DNA of 11,158 nucleotides from an uncultured Bacteroidota bacterium (lineage in GTDB: Bacteria > Bacteroidota > Bacteroidia > Chitinophagales > Chitinophagaceae), in assembly GCA_903879995.1 (NCBI GenBank), contig CAIRNW010000350.1:1-11158 (forward strand), given 5' to 3'. The translations under genes were made by a program, and so were the position numbers. The notes beneath the pieces are model-generated. The model was not told where the DNA came from and did no database searches. It was given only the letters and a program-made list of their open reading frames with translations. Below, piece by piece: positions 1-7,340 of this stretch. Numbering within the stretch: position 1 is the first letter of the stretch; each line of letters starts with the position of its first letter.

Positions 1-363
1 GCGGAAGAAAAAATGGCGGGGTGCTTAACCGTAAAAATAAAATATCAGGATTTTGAAGTAAACTCTAAACAAGGCACCCTTGATTACACAGCACTCGATG
101 ATGTATTGGGAGCAAAAGCAAAACAATTATTTCAAGAACTCTATCAGAGCGGAAGAAAAGTTAGACTGCTGGGAGTTCGTTGCAGTCAATTGGTTCCAAT
201 CTCCCTACAAATGAGTTTATTTGATCAAGCCGCTGAGAAGCTACAACTCTATCAAGCAGTGGATCAACTAAACAATCGCTTTGGCAAGCATACCCTTACC
301 AAGGCTGGCATATTACCCCAGAAGGAAGACAAAACAGCTGAGGGTAAGACTCCAAACAAATAG
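1..363 (+). CDS. dinB: DNA polymerase IV (Y family), C-terminal fragment, 5' end outside window
   Basis: The reading frame is open from base 1, so this is the last 120 residues of a longer gene. The ATG at 13 lies inside the domain and is not a real start. The fragment resembles the little-finger domain of Y-family DNA polymerase IV, which grips DNA during error-prone bypass of lesions. Visible support is the strand-like segment TVKIKYQDF, then RKVRLLGVRCSQL, and a beta-clamp binding motif QMSLF encoded at 208-222. The segment after it (LYQAVDQLNNRFGKHTL) is of the kind found at the end of Bacteroidota DinB proteins. The polylysine-like tail is unremarkable. The catalytic palm lies upstream and cannot be checked, so another Y-family member is possible, though the clamp motif and RLLGVR segment favour DinB. 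No terminator follows, and the next gene starts 34 bp downstream on the same strand. Confidence 0.85.
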   Translation, partial: AEEKMAGCLTVKIKYQDFEVNSKQGTLDYTALDDVLGAKAKQLFQELYQSGRKVRLLGVRCSQLVPISLQMSLFDQAAEKLQLYQAVDQLNNRFGKHTLTKAGILPQKEDKTAEGKTPNK

Positions 364-397
364 TATTTTAGCAACTCAATTTTATAAATAATACACC

Positions 398-1768
398 ATG
401 TCTGCCAGCTGGAAAACCTACCAGGAAAAAAATCAAGAACGCTTTTTGCAAGAAATGATTGATCTATTAAAAATTCCATCGATCAGTGCAAAATCAGAAC
501 ATAAAGCTGACATGTTACAATGTGCAGAAGCCGTAAAAAAAAGTTTAGTAGCGGCAGGTTGTGATCAAGCTGCCATAATGCCTACCGCAGGTTATCCGGT
601 TGTATATGGCGAAAAAATAATTAGTAAAGACGCTCCCACCGTATTAGTGTACGGACACTATGATGTACAGCCAGCCGACCCATTGGAGTTATGGCACAGT
701 GGTCCGTTTGAGCCCGTGATCAAGGACGGTAAAGTGTTCGCCCGTGGCGCAGCAGATGACAAGGGTCAATTTTATATGCACGTAAAAGCGCTTGAACTAA
801 TGAATCAAACACAAACGCTTTGTACCAATATTAAATTTTTGATTGAGGGCGAGGAGGAAATTGGCTCTCCTAATCTTGGTGATTTTGTAGCAAAAAACAA
901 AGAACTGCTCAAGGCGGATGTGATTTTAATCAGTGATTCCGCGATGCTCAGTTTTGAAAACCCATCGCTGGATACGGGCGTACGTGGACTCAGTTATATT
1001 GAGGTAGAGGTTACCGGTGCTAATCGGGATTTACATAGTGGCACTTACGGTGGTGCCGTAGCAAACCCCATCACCTTATTGGCCAAAATGATTGCCAGTT
1101 GTCACGACCAAAACAATCATATTACAATCCCTGGCTTTTATGATGACGTTGTAGAAGCCAGTGCAGCAGAGCGAACCTTGATCAATAAAGCACCATTTGA
1201 TGAAAAAGCCTACAAGGAAGAGTTAGGCATTGATGCGCTATGGGGAGAAAAAGGGTACAGCACCTATGAAAGAACTGGAATTAGACCCACGCTGGAAGTA
1301 AATGGAATTTGGGGTGGATATACAGGAGAAGGTGCTAAAACTGTGCTTCCGTCAAAAGCATATGCAAAAATTTCCGCACGGTTGGTGCCTAACCAATCCG
1401 CTGCAAACATCACTCAAAAATTGATTGACTATTTTCAATCCATTGCACCAGCCGGTGTTCAAGTCAAGGCCTCCTTGCACCACGGTGGTGAACCTTACAT
1501 GACACCCATTGACAGTAAAGGCTATCAAGCCGCTGCAAAAGCCATCGAAACAACATTTGGGAAAACCCCCATCCCCGTACGAGGCGGCGGCAGTATTCCC
1601 ATTTGTTCAATTCTTGAAAAAGAATTGGGAATAAAAATTGTTTTCATGGGATTTGGCTTAGATAATGACAATCTTCATAGCCCCAATGAGAAGTATAATA
1701 TTGAGAACTATTACAAGGGCATCGAAACCATTCCTTATTTCCATCAGTACTTTGCCGCACTATCCTGA
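398..1768 (+). CDS. M20-family metallo-dipeptidase
   Basis: This 456-residue cytoplasmic enzyme (no signal peptide) belongs to the M20 family of zinc peptidases, in the dipeptidase/CNDP-like branch, and should hydrolyse dipeptides or similar small amide substrates. The metal-site residues are all visible: H87 and D89 in VLVYGHYDVQPAD, bridging D120 in ARGAADDKGQ, the catalytic/metal pair E152-E153 in IEGEEEIGSPN, D180 in LISDSA, and H427 near the end in NLHSPNE. DLHSGTYGG (211-219) marks the start of the lid/dimerisation domain, whose histidine (H213) completes the active site from the partner subunit in this family. RGGGSIP (395-401) is the usual glycine-rich loop. Length is normal for the family. 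The ATG start is in line with homologues that begin shortly before the first helix. Exact substrate cannot be read from sequence; carnosinase-like and general dipeptidase activities both remain possible. Confidence 0.93.
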   Translation: MSASWKTYQEKNQERFLQEMIDLLKIPSISAKSEHKADMLQCAEAVKKSLVAAGCDQAAIMPTAGYPVVYGEKIISKDAPTVLVYGHYDVQPADPLELWHSGPFEPVIKDGKVFARGAADDKGQFYMHVKALELMNQTQTLCTNIKFLIEGEEEIGSPNLGDFVAKNKELLKADVILISDSAMLSFENPSLDTGVRGLSYIEVEVTGANRDLHSGTYGGAVANPITLLAKMIASCHDQNNHITIPGFYDDVVEASAAERTLINKAPFDEKAYKEELGIDALWGEKGYSTYERTGIRPTLEVNGIWGGYTGEGAKTVLPSKAYAKISARLVPNQSAANITQKLIDYFQSIAPAGVQVKASLHHGGEPYMTPIDSKGYQAAAKAIETTFGKTPIPVRGGGSIPICSILEKELGIKIVFMGFGLDNDNLHSPNEKYNIENYYKGIETIPYFHQYFAALS

Positions 1769-1821
1769 TTGTCATCAATACCAATTTGTAAGCAATCATT
1801 GAAGTAGCCTATTCCGCGGTT

Positions 1822-1829
1822 TAGATTCG
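1822..1829 (+). promoter_or_regulatory. Weak promoter -7-like element upstream of the broken hsp20
   Basis: TAGATTCG differs at one base from the Bacteroidota -7 consensus TAnnTTTG. An ATTG at 1798-1801 lies 20 bp upstream, a reasonable spacing for the -33 element. Transcription would begin near 1835 and leave a leader of roughly 27 nt. Seen in sequence only; the mismatch keeps confidence low. Confidence 0.3.
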
Positions 1830-1861
1830 TAGCATCATTAAAATGCTATAAACAAAACCGT

Positions 1862-2190
1862 ATGGAAACAAAAGAACTTGAAAAAAGTACCCGTCATTGG
1901 CCTGCCCTCTTGGGAGATGGTTGGCTGGATCGTTTTTTTAATACCCCTTTGGACGAATATTTCAGTCTTAGCCGGGTAGTGCCGAGCGTGAAAAAGAGGA
2001 GAAAGAAGAGGGAGAACATTACAACAGAAGAGAATACAACTACAGTAGTTGGTCCAGAAGTTTTAGTCTGCCAGAAAATTGCAATCGGGATATGATTGAC
2101 GCCGAATACAAAAATGGCGAATTGAAAATCATCATTCCTAAGATGGAAGTCAAAAAACCCAAGAACGTGCAAAAGATCTCTGTCAATTAA
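1862..2190 (+). pseudogene. Small heat-shock protein (Hsp20/alpha-crystallin), disrupted by an internal deletion and frameshift
   Basis: The ATG at 1862 opens a 77-codon frame whose first 43 residues, ending SLSRVVPSV, look like the N-terminus of a Bacteroidota Hsp20. After 1990 that frame turns into basic nonsense and stops at 2095. The -1 frame from about 1984 to the TAA at 2188-2190 reads as a clear Hsp20 C-terminal half: EREKEEKEEGEHYNRREYNY, then SFSLPEN, the alpha-crystallin signature AEYKNGELKIIIPK, and a C-terminal ISV of the IxI/V type. Missing between the halves are, by comparison with remembered family members, roughly 35-40 residues forming the first strands of the alpha-crystallin domain. 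The gene therefore cannot make a normal holdase chaperone. A neighbouring terminator and weak promoter survive, suggesting recent damage or an assembly error. An N-terminal 77-residue product is formally possible but unlikely to be functional. Confidence 0.88.
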
Positions 2191-2215
2191 TGGCAAGATA
2201 GCCCCTTGAGGGTTC

Positions 2216-2243
2216 CCCCTGTCCAAGTGGGCAGGGGTTTTTT
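2216..2243 (+). terminator. Rho-independent terminator after the hsp20 remnant
   Basis: CCCCTGTCC (2216-2224) pairs with GGGCAGGGG (2229-2237) to give a 9-bp stem with a single T-G wobble and a four-base loop (AAGT). Six T residues follow at 2238-2243. It ends the hsp20 unit 26 bp after the surviving stop codon and separates it from trmD. Confidence 0.9.
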
Positions 2244-2269
2244 GTGTAGGGTACAAAAAAGCAGTAGGT

Positions 2270-2277
2270 TATATTTG
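2270..2277 (+). promoter_or_regulatory. Promoter -7 element of trmD
   Basis: TATATTTG is an exact match to the Bacteroidota consensus TAnnTTTG and ends only four bases before the trmD ATG. The predicted start of transcription would fall at or next to the start codon, giving a leaderless or near-leaderless message. A TTTG at 2241-2244 is 25 bp upstream, longer than the usual spacing, so the -33 element is uncertain. Confidence 0.5.
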
Positions 2278-2281
2278 TAGT

Positions 2282-2959
2282 ATGCACATCGATATTCTAA
2301 CTGTTTTGCCCGGACTCCTGGAAAGCCCCTTTCAACATAGCATGATGAAGCGTGCACAAGACAAGGGCTTACTGACTATTGAAGTGCATGCACTCAGACA
2401 ATGGGCCGTAAATGAATATGGCCAGGTGGACGATTACCAATATGGTGGAGGTGCAGGTATGGTGATGATGTGCGAACCGCTGGCCAACGCCATTGATACA
2501 TTGGCAGCCAAAAGAAAATATGACGAAATCATTTACTTAACACCCGATGGTGAACGATTGACTCAATCCCGTGTCAACCAACTTTCATTACAAGAAAATC
2601 TTTTATTGATCTGCGGACATTATAAAGGAATTGACGAACGGATCAGAACACAGTATGTGACCCGAGAAATTTCTATTGGAGATTATGTGCTAAGCGGAGG
2701 TGAATTACCCGCTGCTATTTTAGTAGATGCAATTGGAAGACTCATTCCTGGTGTATTAAATGACGAGACATCAGCGCTAACAGATTCATTCCAGGATAAT
2801 TTATTGTCACCTCCTGTATATACCCGACCTGAGGAGTTCAGAGGCTGGAAGGTGCCTGAAATTTTAATGAGCGGTAATCACAAAAACATTGAAGAATGGC
2901 GGTATGAGGAAGCATTACGCAGAACAAAAGAAAGAAGACCTGATTTATTGAACGATTAA
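2282..2959 (+). CDS. trmD: tRNA (guanine-N1-)-methyltransferase TrmD
   Basis: TrmD methylates guanosine 37 next to the anticodon of tRNAs that read CNN and some other codons, using S-adenosylmethionine; this prevents +1 frameshifting. The 225-residue protein has the full family pattern: the N-terminus [32 protein letters not shown] (50-62), and the SPOUT trefoil-knot segments [13 protein letters not shown] (109-121) and [14 protein letters not shown] (130-143). The invariant arginine R153 and catalytic aspartate D168 (in ALTDSF) are both present, followed by [19 protein letters not shown] and [11 protein letters not shown]. The ATG at 2282 matches the usual family start. It is not next to rpsP, rimM or rplS as in many bacteria. 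The next gene starts 9 bp after its stop codon, so the two are probably co-transcribed. Confidence 0.98.
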   Translation: MHIDILTVLPGLLESPFQHSMMKRAQDKGLLTIEVHALRQWAVNEYGQVDDYQYGGGAGMVMMCEPLANAIDTLAAKRKYDEIIYLTPDGERLTQSRVNQLSLQENLLLICGHYKGIDERIRTQYVTREISIGDYVLSGGELPAAILVDAIGRLIPGVLNDETSALTDSFQDNLLSPPVYTRPEEFRGWKVPEILMSGNHKNIEEWRYEEALRRTKERRPDLLND

Positions 2960-2968
2960 AACAACCCT

Positions 2969-4408
2969 ATGTCCACACCCAGAAGAGATTTTATTCGCAC
3001 GATGACCCTTGGAGGCTCTGCATTAGCAACAGGCCTGCCCGTTTTTGCTGCTGCACCCAATGAAGAAGCCTTGGCCCACTCTGCAGCAATGCTCAAACAA
3101 GCACCCAGTTTTAATATGTGTGGTTATGCAGCACCTAAATTGGATATAGTACGGATTGGAATCGTAGGTATTGGAATGCGAGGATCAGATGCGGTGGGAC
3201 GATTATCCTACATCGATGGTGTTGAAATCGTTGCCGTTTGCGATAAATATCCAGAGAGACTGGCGGGTGCACAAAAATCCTTGGCAGCCGTTAATCGTCC
3301 TAAAGCAAAAGAGTATAGTGGAGAAGAAGGCTGGAAAGCACTTTGCGAATCCAACGAGATTGATTTAGTATATATCACCACCCCCTGGTCCTTGCATACC
3401 CCCATTGCGGTCTATGCAATGAAAAATGGGAAACACGCGGCCACAGAAGTACCTGCCGCATTGACATTGGAACAGTGCTGGGAACTAGTGGATACTTCTG
3501 AAAAAACAAAGCGGCATTGCATGATGCTGGAAAATTGCTGCTATGATTTTTTTGAATTACTGACCTTGAATATGAGTCGGCAGGGATTGTTTGGAGATAT
3601 TGTGCATGCCGAAGGAGCATATATCCATGATTTATCGACAGGCTGGCTTTTTAATAAAAAAGCGTATGCCGATATGTGGCGTATCAAGGAAAATATGGGG
3701 AAGAACGGAAGCCTCTATCCCACTCATGGACTCGGACCAGTTGCACAGTGTATGAATATTAACCGGGGTGATCTGATGGAACATCTGGTTAGTATGAGTA
3801 CTGGCGATTTTAGCCTGGCCCCCCTTGCAGCCGAGATGGCAGCCAAAGATTCTTTTTTTCAATCGTATGTCGGAAAAACTTATCGTGGTAATATGAACAA
3901 CACGATAATACGAACCGTGAAAGGAAAAACAATTTTGATACAACACGATGTATCTACACCCCGCCCCTACTCTCGTATTCACATTGTTAGTGGAACCAAA
4001 GGAATGGCGCAAAAATGGCCTGGCCCCGCTCGAATTGCTTTTGGACATAGCTGGGTGAAGACCGAGGACATGAAGTCACTGGAGGAAAAATATACCCTTC
4101 CCATTGTAAAACATATCGGCGCCATTGCTAAAGAAGTAGGTGGGCACGGAGGAATGGATTTTATCATGGATTGGAGAATGATTGACTGTCTAAGAAATGG
4201 GCTGCCACTGGATCAGGATGTGTATGATGCTGCTTCCTGGAGCAGTATTGTACCCCTGAGCGTTCTCTCAACCCAAAAAAGATCACGGACTATCGATATC
4301 CCTGACTTTACAAGAGGCAATTGGAAACAAAATCAACCAGTTAATCTTACTCTGGACGGCGGGGCTACCACGGGTGTACGTTCCAATAAGCCCACGCTGA
4401 AGATGTAG
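2969..4408 (+). CDS. Tat-exported Gfo/Idh/MocA-fold protein of glycoside hydrolase family 109 type
   Basis: This 479-residue protein has a twin-arginine signal (RRDFI at residues 5-9, then a hydrophobic stretch to about residue 28), so it should be folded with its cofactor and exported to the periplasm. An NAD-binding Rossmann motif follows (GIVGIGMRG, 64-72). The body carries segments typical of GH109 alpha-N-acetylgalactosaminidases, which use enzyme-bound NAD+ in a redox-assisted cleavage: ITTPWSLHTP, GKHAATEVPAALT, CMMLENCCYDFFEL (184-197), HAEGAYIHDL (213-222) and LYPTHGLGP (249-257). Known activity in characterised members is removal of terminal alpha-GalNAc, for example from blood group A antigen. 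Many relatives in Bacteroidota are uncharacterised, so substrate is uncertain and a plain oxidoreductase is the alternative. It lies 9 bp after trmD with no terminator between, and a desaturase-like gene follows within about 30 bp. Confidence 0.85.
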   Translation: MSTPRRDFIRTMTLGGSALATGLPVFAAAPNEEALAHSAAMLKQAPSFNMCGYAAPKLDIVRIGIVGIGMRGSDAVGRLSYIDGVEIVAVCDKYPERLAGAQKSLAAVNRPKAKEYSGEEGWKALCESNEIDLVYITTPWSLHTPIAVYAMKNGKHAATEVPAALTLEQCWELVDTSEKTKRHCMMLENCCYDFFELLTLNMSRQGLFGDIVHAEGAYIHDLSTGWLFNKKAYADMWRIKENMGKNGSLYPTHGLGPVAQCMNINRGDLMEHLVSMSTGDFSLAPLAAEMAAKDSFFQSYVGKTYRGNMNNTIIRTVKGKTILIQHDVSTPRPYSRIHIVSGTKGMAQKWPGPARIAFGHSWVKTEDMKSLEEKYTLPIVKHIGAIAKEVGGHGGMDFIMDWRMIDCLRNGLPLDQDVYDAASWSSIVPLSVLSTQKRSRTIDIPDFTRGNWKQNQPVNLTLDGGATTGVRSNKPTLKM

Positions 4409-4439
4409 GCAGAAGCAACTAACTTTGGTGACCGTTATC

Positions 4440-5483
4440 ATGCGAACACTGACCGTCATCAATGATCCAGTATATCAATCGCCCGGCCAGTTTACAGCCT
4501 ACGAGCGATACTGGCTCTCTTACATCAATGATAAAAGAGATCTTCCATTTATCCATTTACTTACGGGTATTCATGTGCTAGTGATTCCCGCTGCCATACT
4601 TTTGTTCTCCCCATTATTGCAGGGAATTTATTGGTGGTTGGCTTATATCCCCTACTTCTATGTTTCACAACTCTATTTCAAAGGTCGTTTTGGACTAATG
4701 CTTCACTGCATTGTACATCGTAGATTATTCAAGAAAGAAGTAGCGTTTTTACAACACTGGGTAATTTGGGTGGTGTGTCCTTTTTTTGGACATACACCGG
4801 AAACTTACTTTGCGCATCATATGGGCATGCACCATGTAGAGAATAACATGGAGGAAGATGCAAGCAGCACCTTACGATACAAACGCGATTCCATTTGGGA
4901 TTTTATCCGTTACGTTTCCCGCTTTCTTTTCCTTGGCTTTAGGGATACATTCCTCTACTTCTTTTCCAGAAAAAGAAAGCGATTCTATATGCGCTTGACT
5001 GCAGGAGAAATTGCATTTTATATTGCTTGTCTGTTGCTTTATCTTTTTAATGCCAAGGCAGCCCTATTCATATTTATCATTCCATTTTTCTTTGCCCGCA
5101 TTGTCATGATGTTGGGGAACTGGGCGCAGCATGCATTTGTAGATCCTGACAATCCCGAGGAAAATACAATCAATTGTATTAATACCCCCTACAATCATGT
5201 GTGTTGGAACGATGGATACCACGCAATTCATCACGACAGACCTGCCATGCATTACACAGATCTTCCGGGTGAATTTTTACGTGTAAAAAGTAAACTAGCC
5301 GAAAAGAAAATTTTCACTTTCGAAGGCATCCACTACCTGCATATTTTTATTTGGCTGATGACAAAGCGATACGATAAACTGGCCGATAAGCTGGTCAATA
5401 TCGATAATATGTTTAACAGTAAAGAAGAAGCTATTGCGTTGCTCAAATCTCGAACGCAACCCCTCTACACTCAGGCCTCTTGA
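4440..5483 (+). CDS. Membrane fatty-acid desaturase-like protein
   Basis: This 347-residue integral membrane protein has the histidine clusters of the membrane di-iron desaturase superfamily, which use O2 to introduce double bonds or hydroxyls into lipid chains. Clusters seen, numbered from the ATG at 4440, are H89xxxH93 (HCIVH), HHMGMHH (126-132), H231 in NWAQHAF, and HAIHH (261-265) preceded by H253. Hydrophobic stretches at about 39-62, 63-84, 106-119 and 190-228 fit two membrane hairpins. An in-frame TTG at 4425 would add five residues; the ATG at 4440 is preferred because it is the stronger codon and the extra residues add nothing. The gene lies 31 bp after the GH109-like gene and probably belongs to the same transcript. 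The 3' end overlaps anmK on the other strand by 13 bp. Substrate (acyl lipid, carotenoid or other) cannot be told from sequence. Confidence 0.85.
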   Translation: MRTLTVINDPVYQSPGQFTAYERYWLSYINDKRDLPFIHLLTGIHVLVIPAAILLFSPLLQGIYWWLAYIPYFYVSQLYFKGRFGLMLHCIVHRRLFKKEVAFLQHWVIWVVCPFFGHTPETYFAHHMGMHHVENNMEEDASSTLRYKRDSIWDFIRYVSRFLFLGFRDTFLYFFSRKRKRFYMRLTAGEIAFYIACLLLYLFNAKAALFIFIIPFFFARIVMMLGNWAQHAFVDPDNPEENTINCINTPYNHVCWNDGYHAIHHDRPAMHYTDLPGEFLRVKSKLAEKKIFTFEGIHYLHIFIWLMTKRYDKLADKLVNIDNMFNSKEEAIALLKSRTQPLYTQAS

Positions 5484-6565
5484 CCATTCCAAAGCGCACC
5501 ACCAATGCTGGCTTGGCGGGCACCAGTCACCGAAGGAATCACTGTATTCTCTTGTCTCCAACGTAGTACGGCCAAAAAAGCCATGATCAAAGCTTCCTTG
5601 TAATTAACAAGATCAGCAGCGGGCACCTCCAGTGTAATTCCATGCGTGCGGAAAGAAGCATCCAAGCACTTAATCAAGTGTGTATTGAAGGCTCCACCAC
5701 CCGTAACCAAACATTTTTTTTCATTACCCATCGCATTGGAAACTAATGCTTGTGCAGATTGGCTGACTTGATCCACTATATGTTGCGTATAGGTTGCCAA
5801 TAAATCTGGAATGGAAGAACCACTTTCAAGCAATAGTGGAAAATGTTGATCCGTACCTACTTCATTAGCCAACGATTTTGGAAATGGCTTTTGGTAATAA
5901 GGATGACTGTTCAGTTTTTCCAGTAACGCAGAATTTATTTTTCCGCTGGCAGCAAGGCTTCCCTCCGGATCATAGGGCTTTCCTACTTGTGTAGCTAATA
6001 AATTGAGTACCCGATTAGCAGGACAACAGTCAAATGCAATGGTTGGATCAGTAGCTCTTGTGATATTAGCAATACCGCCCAGATTTAAGAAAAGTGAGTA
6101 TCCCGAAAATAAATGTTGCTCCCCGATCGGGACCAAGGGAGCTCCTTGTCCGCCCCATGCCACATCCATTGTACGCAAGTCAGTTACTACCGGTAATCCA
6201 GTTGCTGCAGCCAATGCAGCCCCTTCTCCTATTTGGGTAGTTAGACCGGTTTCGGGAGAATGGAAAACAGTATGTCCATGACTTCCTATCAAACCAACCT
6301 TATAATGAAGTTGATGTTCTTCAATAAACCGATTAACCTCTTTTCCCAGGTAATGACCGTAATCAACATGAAGCTGACAATAGGTTCGCGCATCTACCTG
6401 CGAAGCCAATCTAAGTCGGTTTTCCCAATCGGACTTGTATGGGTAGCAAGCTGCGGCCTCAATTTCAAATGACCATTTTCCACCCTGTTCATGAAAATGA
6501 GCAAAAACCAGGTCCAGCCCATCCAGTGAACTCCCACTCATGATCCCCAATGCATGATAAACCAT
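5471..6565 (-). CDS. anmK: Anhydro-N-acetylmuramic acid kinase AnmK
   Basis: AnmK opens and phosphorylates 1,6-anhydro-N-acetylmuramic acid released by lytic transglycosylases, giving MurNAc-6-phosphate for peptidoglycan recycling in the cytoplasm. The 364-residue length is normal. Visible motifs are the N-terminal ATP-binding loop IMSGSSLDGLD (8-18), GSHGHTVFH (94-102), DLRTMDVAWGGQGAPLVP (129-146), NLGGIANIT (161-169) and the phosphate-binding VTGGGAFN near the C-terminus. The catalytic base should be D179, in FDCCPAN; the better-known proteobacterial form of this motif is DTGPGN, so the loop is divergent but keeps the aspartate, which I believe is a lineage trait. The ATG at 6565 gives the usual start (MVYHALGIMSG). 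The gene is convergent with the desaturase and divergent from upp. No MurNAc-6-phosphate etherase gene is within this window. Confidence 0.96.
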   Translation of the reverse strand: MVYHALGIMSGSSLDGLDLVFAHFHEQGGKWSFEIEAAACYPYKSDWENRLRLASQVDARTYCQLHVDYGHYLGKEVNRFIEEHQLHYKVGLIGSHGHTVFHSPETGLTTQIGEGAALAAATGLPVVTDLRTMDVAWGGQGAPLVPIGEQHLFSGYSLFLNLGGIANITRATDPTIAFDCCPANRVLNLLATQVGKPYDPEGSLAASGKINSALLEKLNSHPYYQKPFPKSLANEVGTDQHFPLLLESGSSIPDLLATYTQHIVDQVSQSAQALVSNAMGNEKKCLVTGGGAFNTHLIKCLDASFRTHGITLEVPAADLVNYKEALIMAFLAVLRWRQENTVIPSVTGARQASIGGALWNGQEA

Positions 6566-6570
6566 AAAAA

Positions 6571-6578
6571 CAAATTAA
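6571..6578 (-). promoter_or_regulatory. Possible promoter -7 element of anmK
   Basis: Read on the minus strand this is TTAATTTG, one base from TAnnTTTG. It ends five bases before the anmK ATG, the same geometry as the better match before trmD. It overlaps a plus-strand candidate (TAAATTCG, 6576-6583) that could serve upp in this 54-bp divergent gap. Both are weak. Confidence 0.3.
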
Positions 6579-6619
6579 ATTCGGCGAGTAAATGTAAGTG
6601 TTCACCCGAAACAAATCGC

Positions 6620-7270
6620 ATGCTAGTTAATCTTTGTAAAGATCACTCCTTAGTCAGTAATTGGATCAGCGAAATAAGAGACATCTCCATTCAGCAAGAT
6701 CGGATGCGGTTTAGAAGAAATTTAGAACGAATTGGTGAAGTTGCCGCCTATGAAATTAGTAAGTTATTGCCTGCTGTTAAAAAGGAGGTTCAAACTCCAT
6801 TGGGAATTGCTACACACCAGGTGCTACAATCACAGCCCGTGTTAGCCACCATCTTAAGAGCTGGCTTACCCTTGCATCAGGGACTACTAAATTATTTTGA
6901 TCAAGCAGATAATGCGTTTATCAGCGCCTACCGCAAACACCACAAAGACGGAACTTTTGAGATTAGCCTGGAATATGTTTCCTGTCCTGATTTAAATAAC
7001 CGGGTGCTGATAATTGCAGATCCTATGTTGGCTACTGGTGCTTCCCTGGTTAAAACTATTCATGAGTTAGAGTCACAAGGAAAACCCAGTGCAGTCCACC
7101 TTGTAGTAGCAATTGCCTGTACCGCTGGGATAGAATTGGTACAACGCCTTGCCCCGCATGCTCATATCTGGTGTGGCGATATCGATGAGGAGCTGACAGC
7201 CAAAAGCTATATTGTACCCGGTTTAGGGGATGCAGGGGACCTGGCTTTTGGGACCAAGCTTCAGCAATGA
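6620..7270 (+). CDS. upp: Uracil phosphoribosyltransferase
   Basis: Upp converts uracil and PRPP to UMP in pyrimidine salvage. The 216-residue protein contains the family's DRMRFRRNLERIGEVAAYE (27-45), ATILRAGLPLHQGLLNYF (76-93), the PRPP-binding loop IIADPMLATGASL (131-143) and the uracil-binding C-terminus YIVPGLGDAGDLAFG (197-211). The frame is open further upstream to an ATG at 6554, but that start would run into the divergent anmK and add 22 residues not found in the family; the ATG at 6620 gives the normal beginning MLVNLCKDHSLVSNW. The 54-bp gap to anmK must hold both promoters. The next gene, for a PorP-like protein, starts 70 bp downstream without a clear terminator between. Confidence 0.97.
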   Translation: MLVNLCKDHSLVSNWISEIRDISIQQDRMRFRRNLERIGEVAAYEISKLLPAVKKEVQTPLGIATHQVLQSQPVLATILRAGLPLHQGLLNYFDQADNAFISAYRKHHKDGTFEISLEYVSCPDLNNRVLIIADPMLATGASLVKTIHELESQGKPSAVHLVVAIACTAGIELVQRLAPHAHIWCGDIDEELTAKSYIVPGLGDAGDLAFGTKLQQ

Positions 7271-7340
7271 TTTTGCTTCAAAAATCGTAACTTGCCCGTT
7301 TCACAATTAAAGGCCCTGTTTGACCGTTTTTGAAAGACCC

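Noticed and set aside
1830..1848. Hairpin TAGCAT/ATGCTA upstream of hsp20 as a possible RNA thermometer.
   Set aside because: The stem is only six A/T-rich base pairs, covers neither a Shine-Dalgarno sequence nor the start codon, and the predicted transcript start lies within it.
1984..2004. A GAAAAAG run at the frame change in hsp20 might allow programmed -1 frameshifting that joins the two halves.
   Set aside because: A -1 slip at AAA-AAG would indeed enter the C-terminal frame, but the joined protein would still lack the first strands of the alpha-crystallin domain. The run is not a full slippery heptamer, and a deletion explains both the shift and the missing residues.
6554..6619. Longer upp reading frame starting at ATG 6554.
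   Set aside because: It would overlap the divergent anmK start and add 22 residues foreign to the family; the ATG at 6620 gives the standard N-terminus.
7262..7290. Possible terminator after upp (AGCAA/TTGCT pairing near 7264-7278).
   Set aside because: A five-base stem overlapping the stop codon and no T-run after it; too weak to call.
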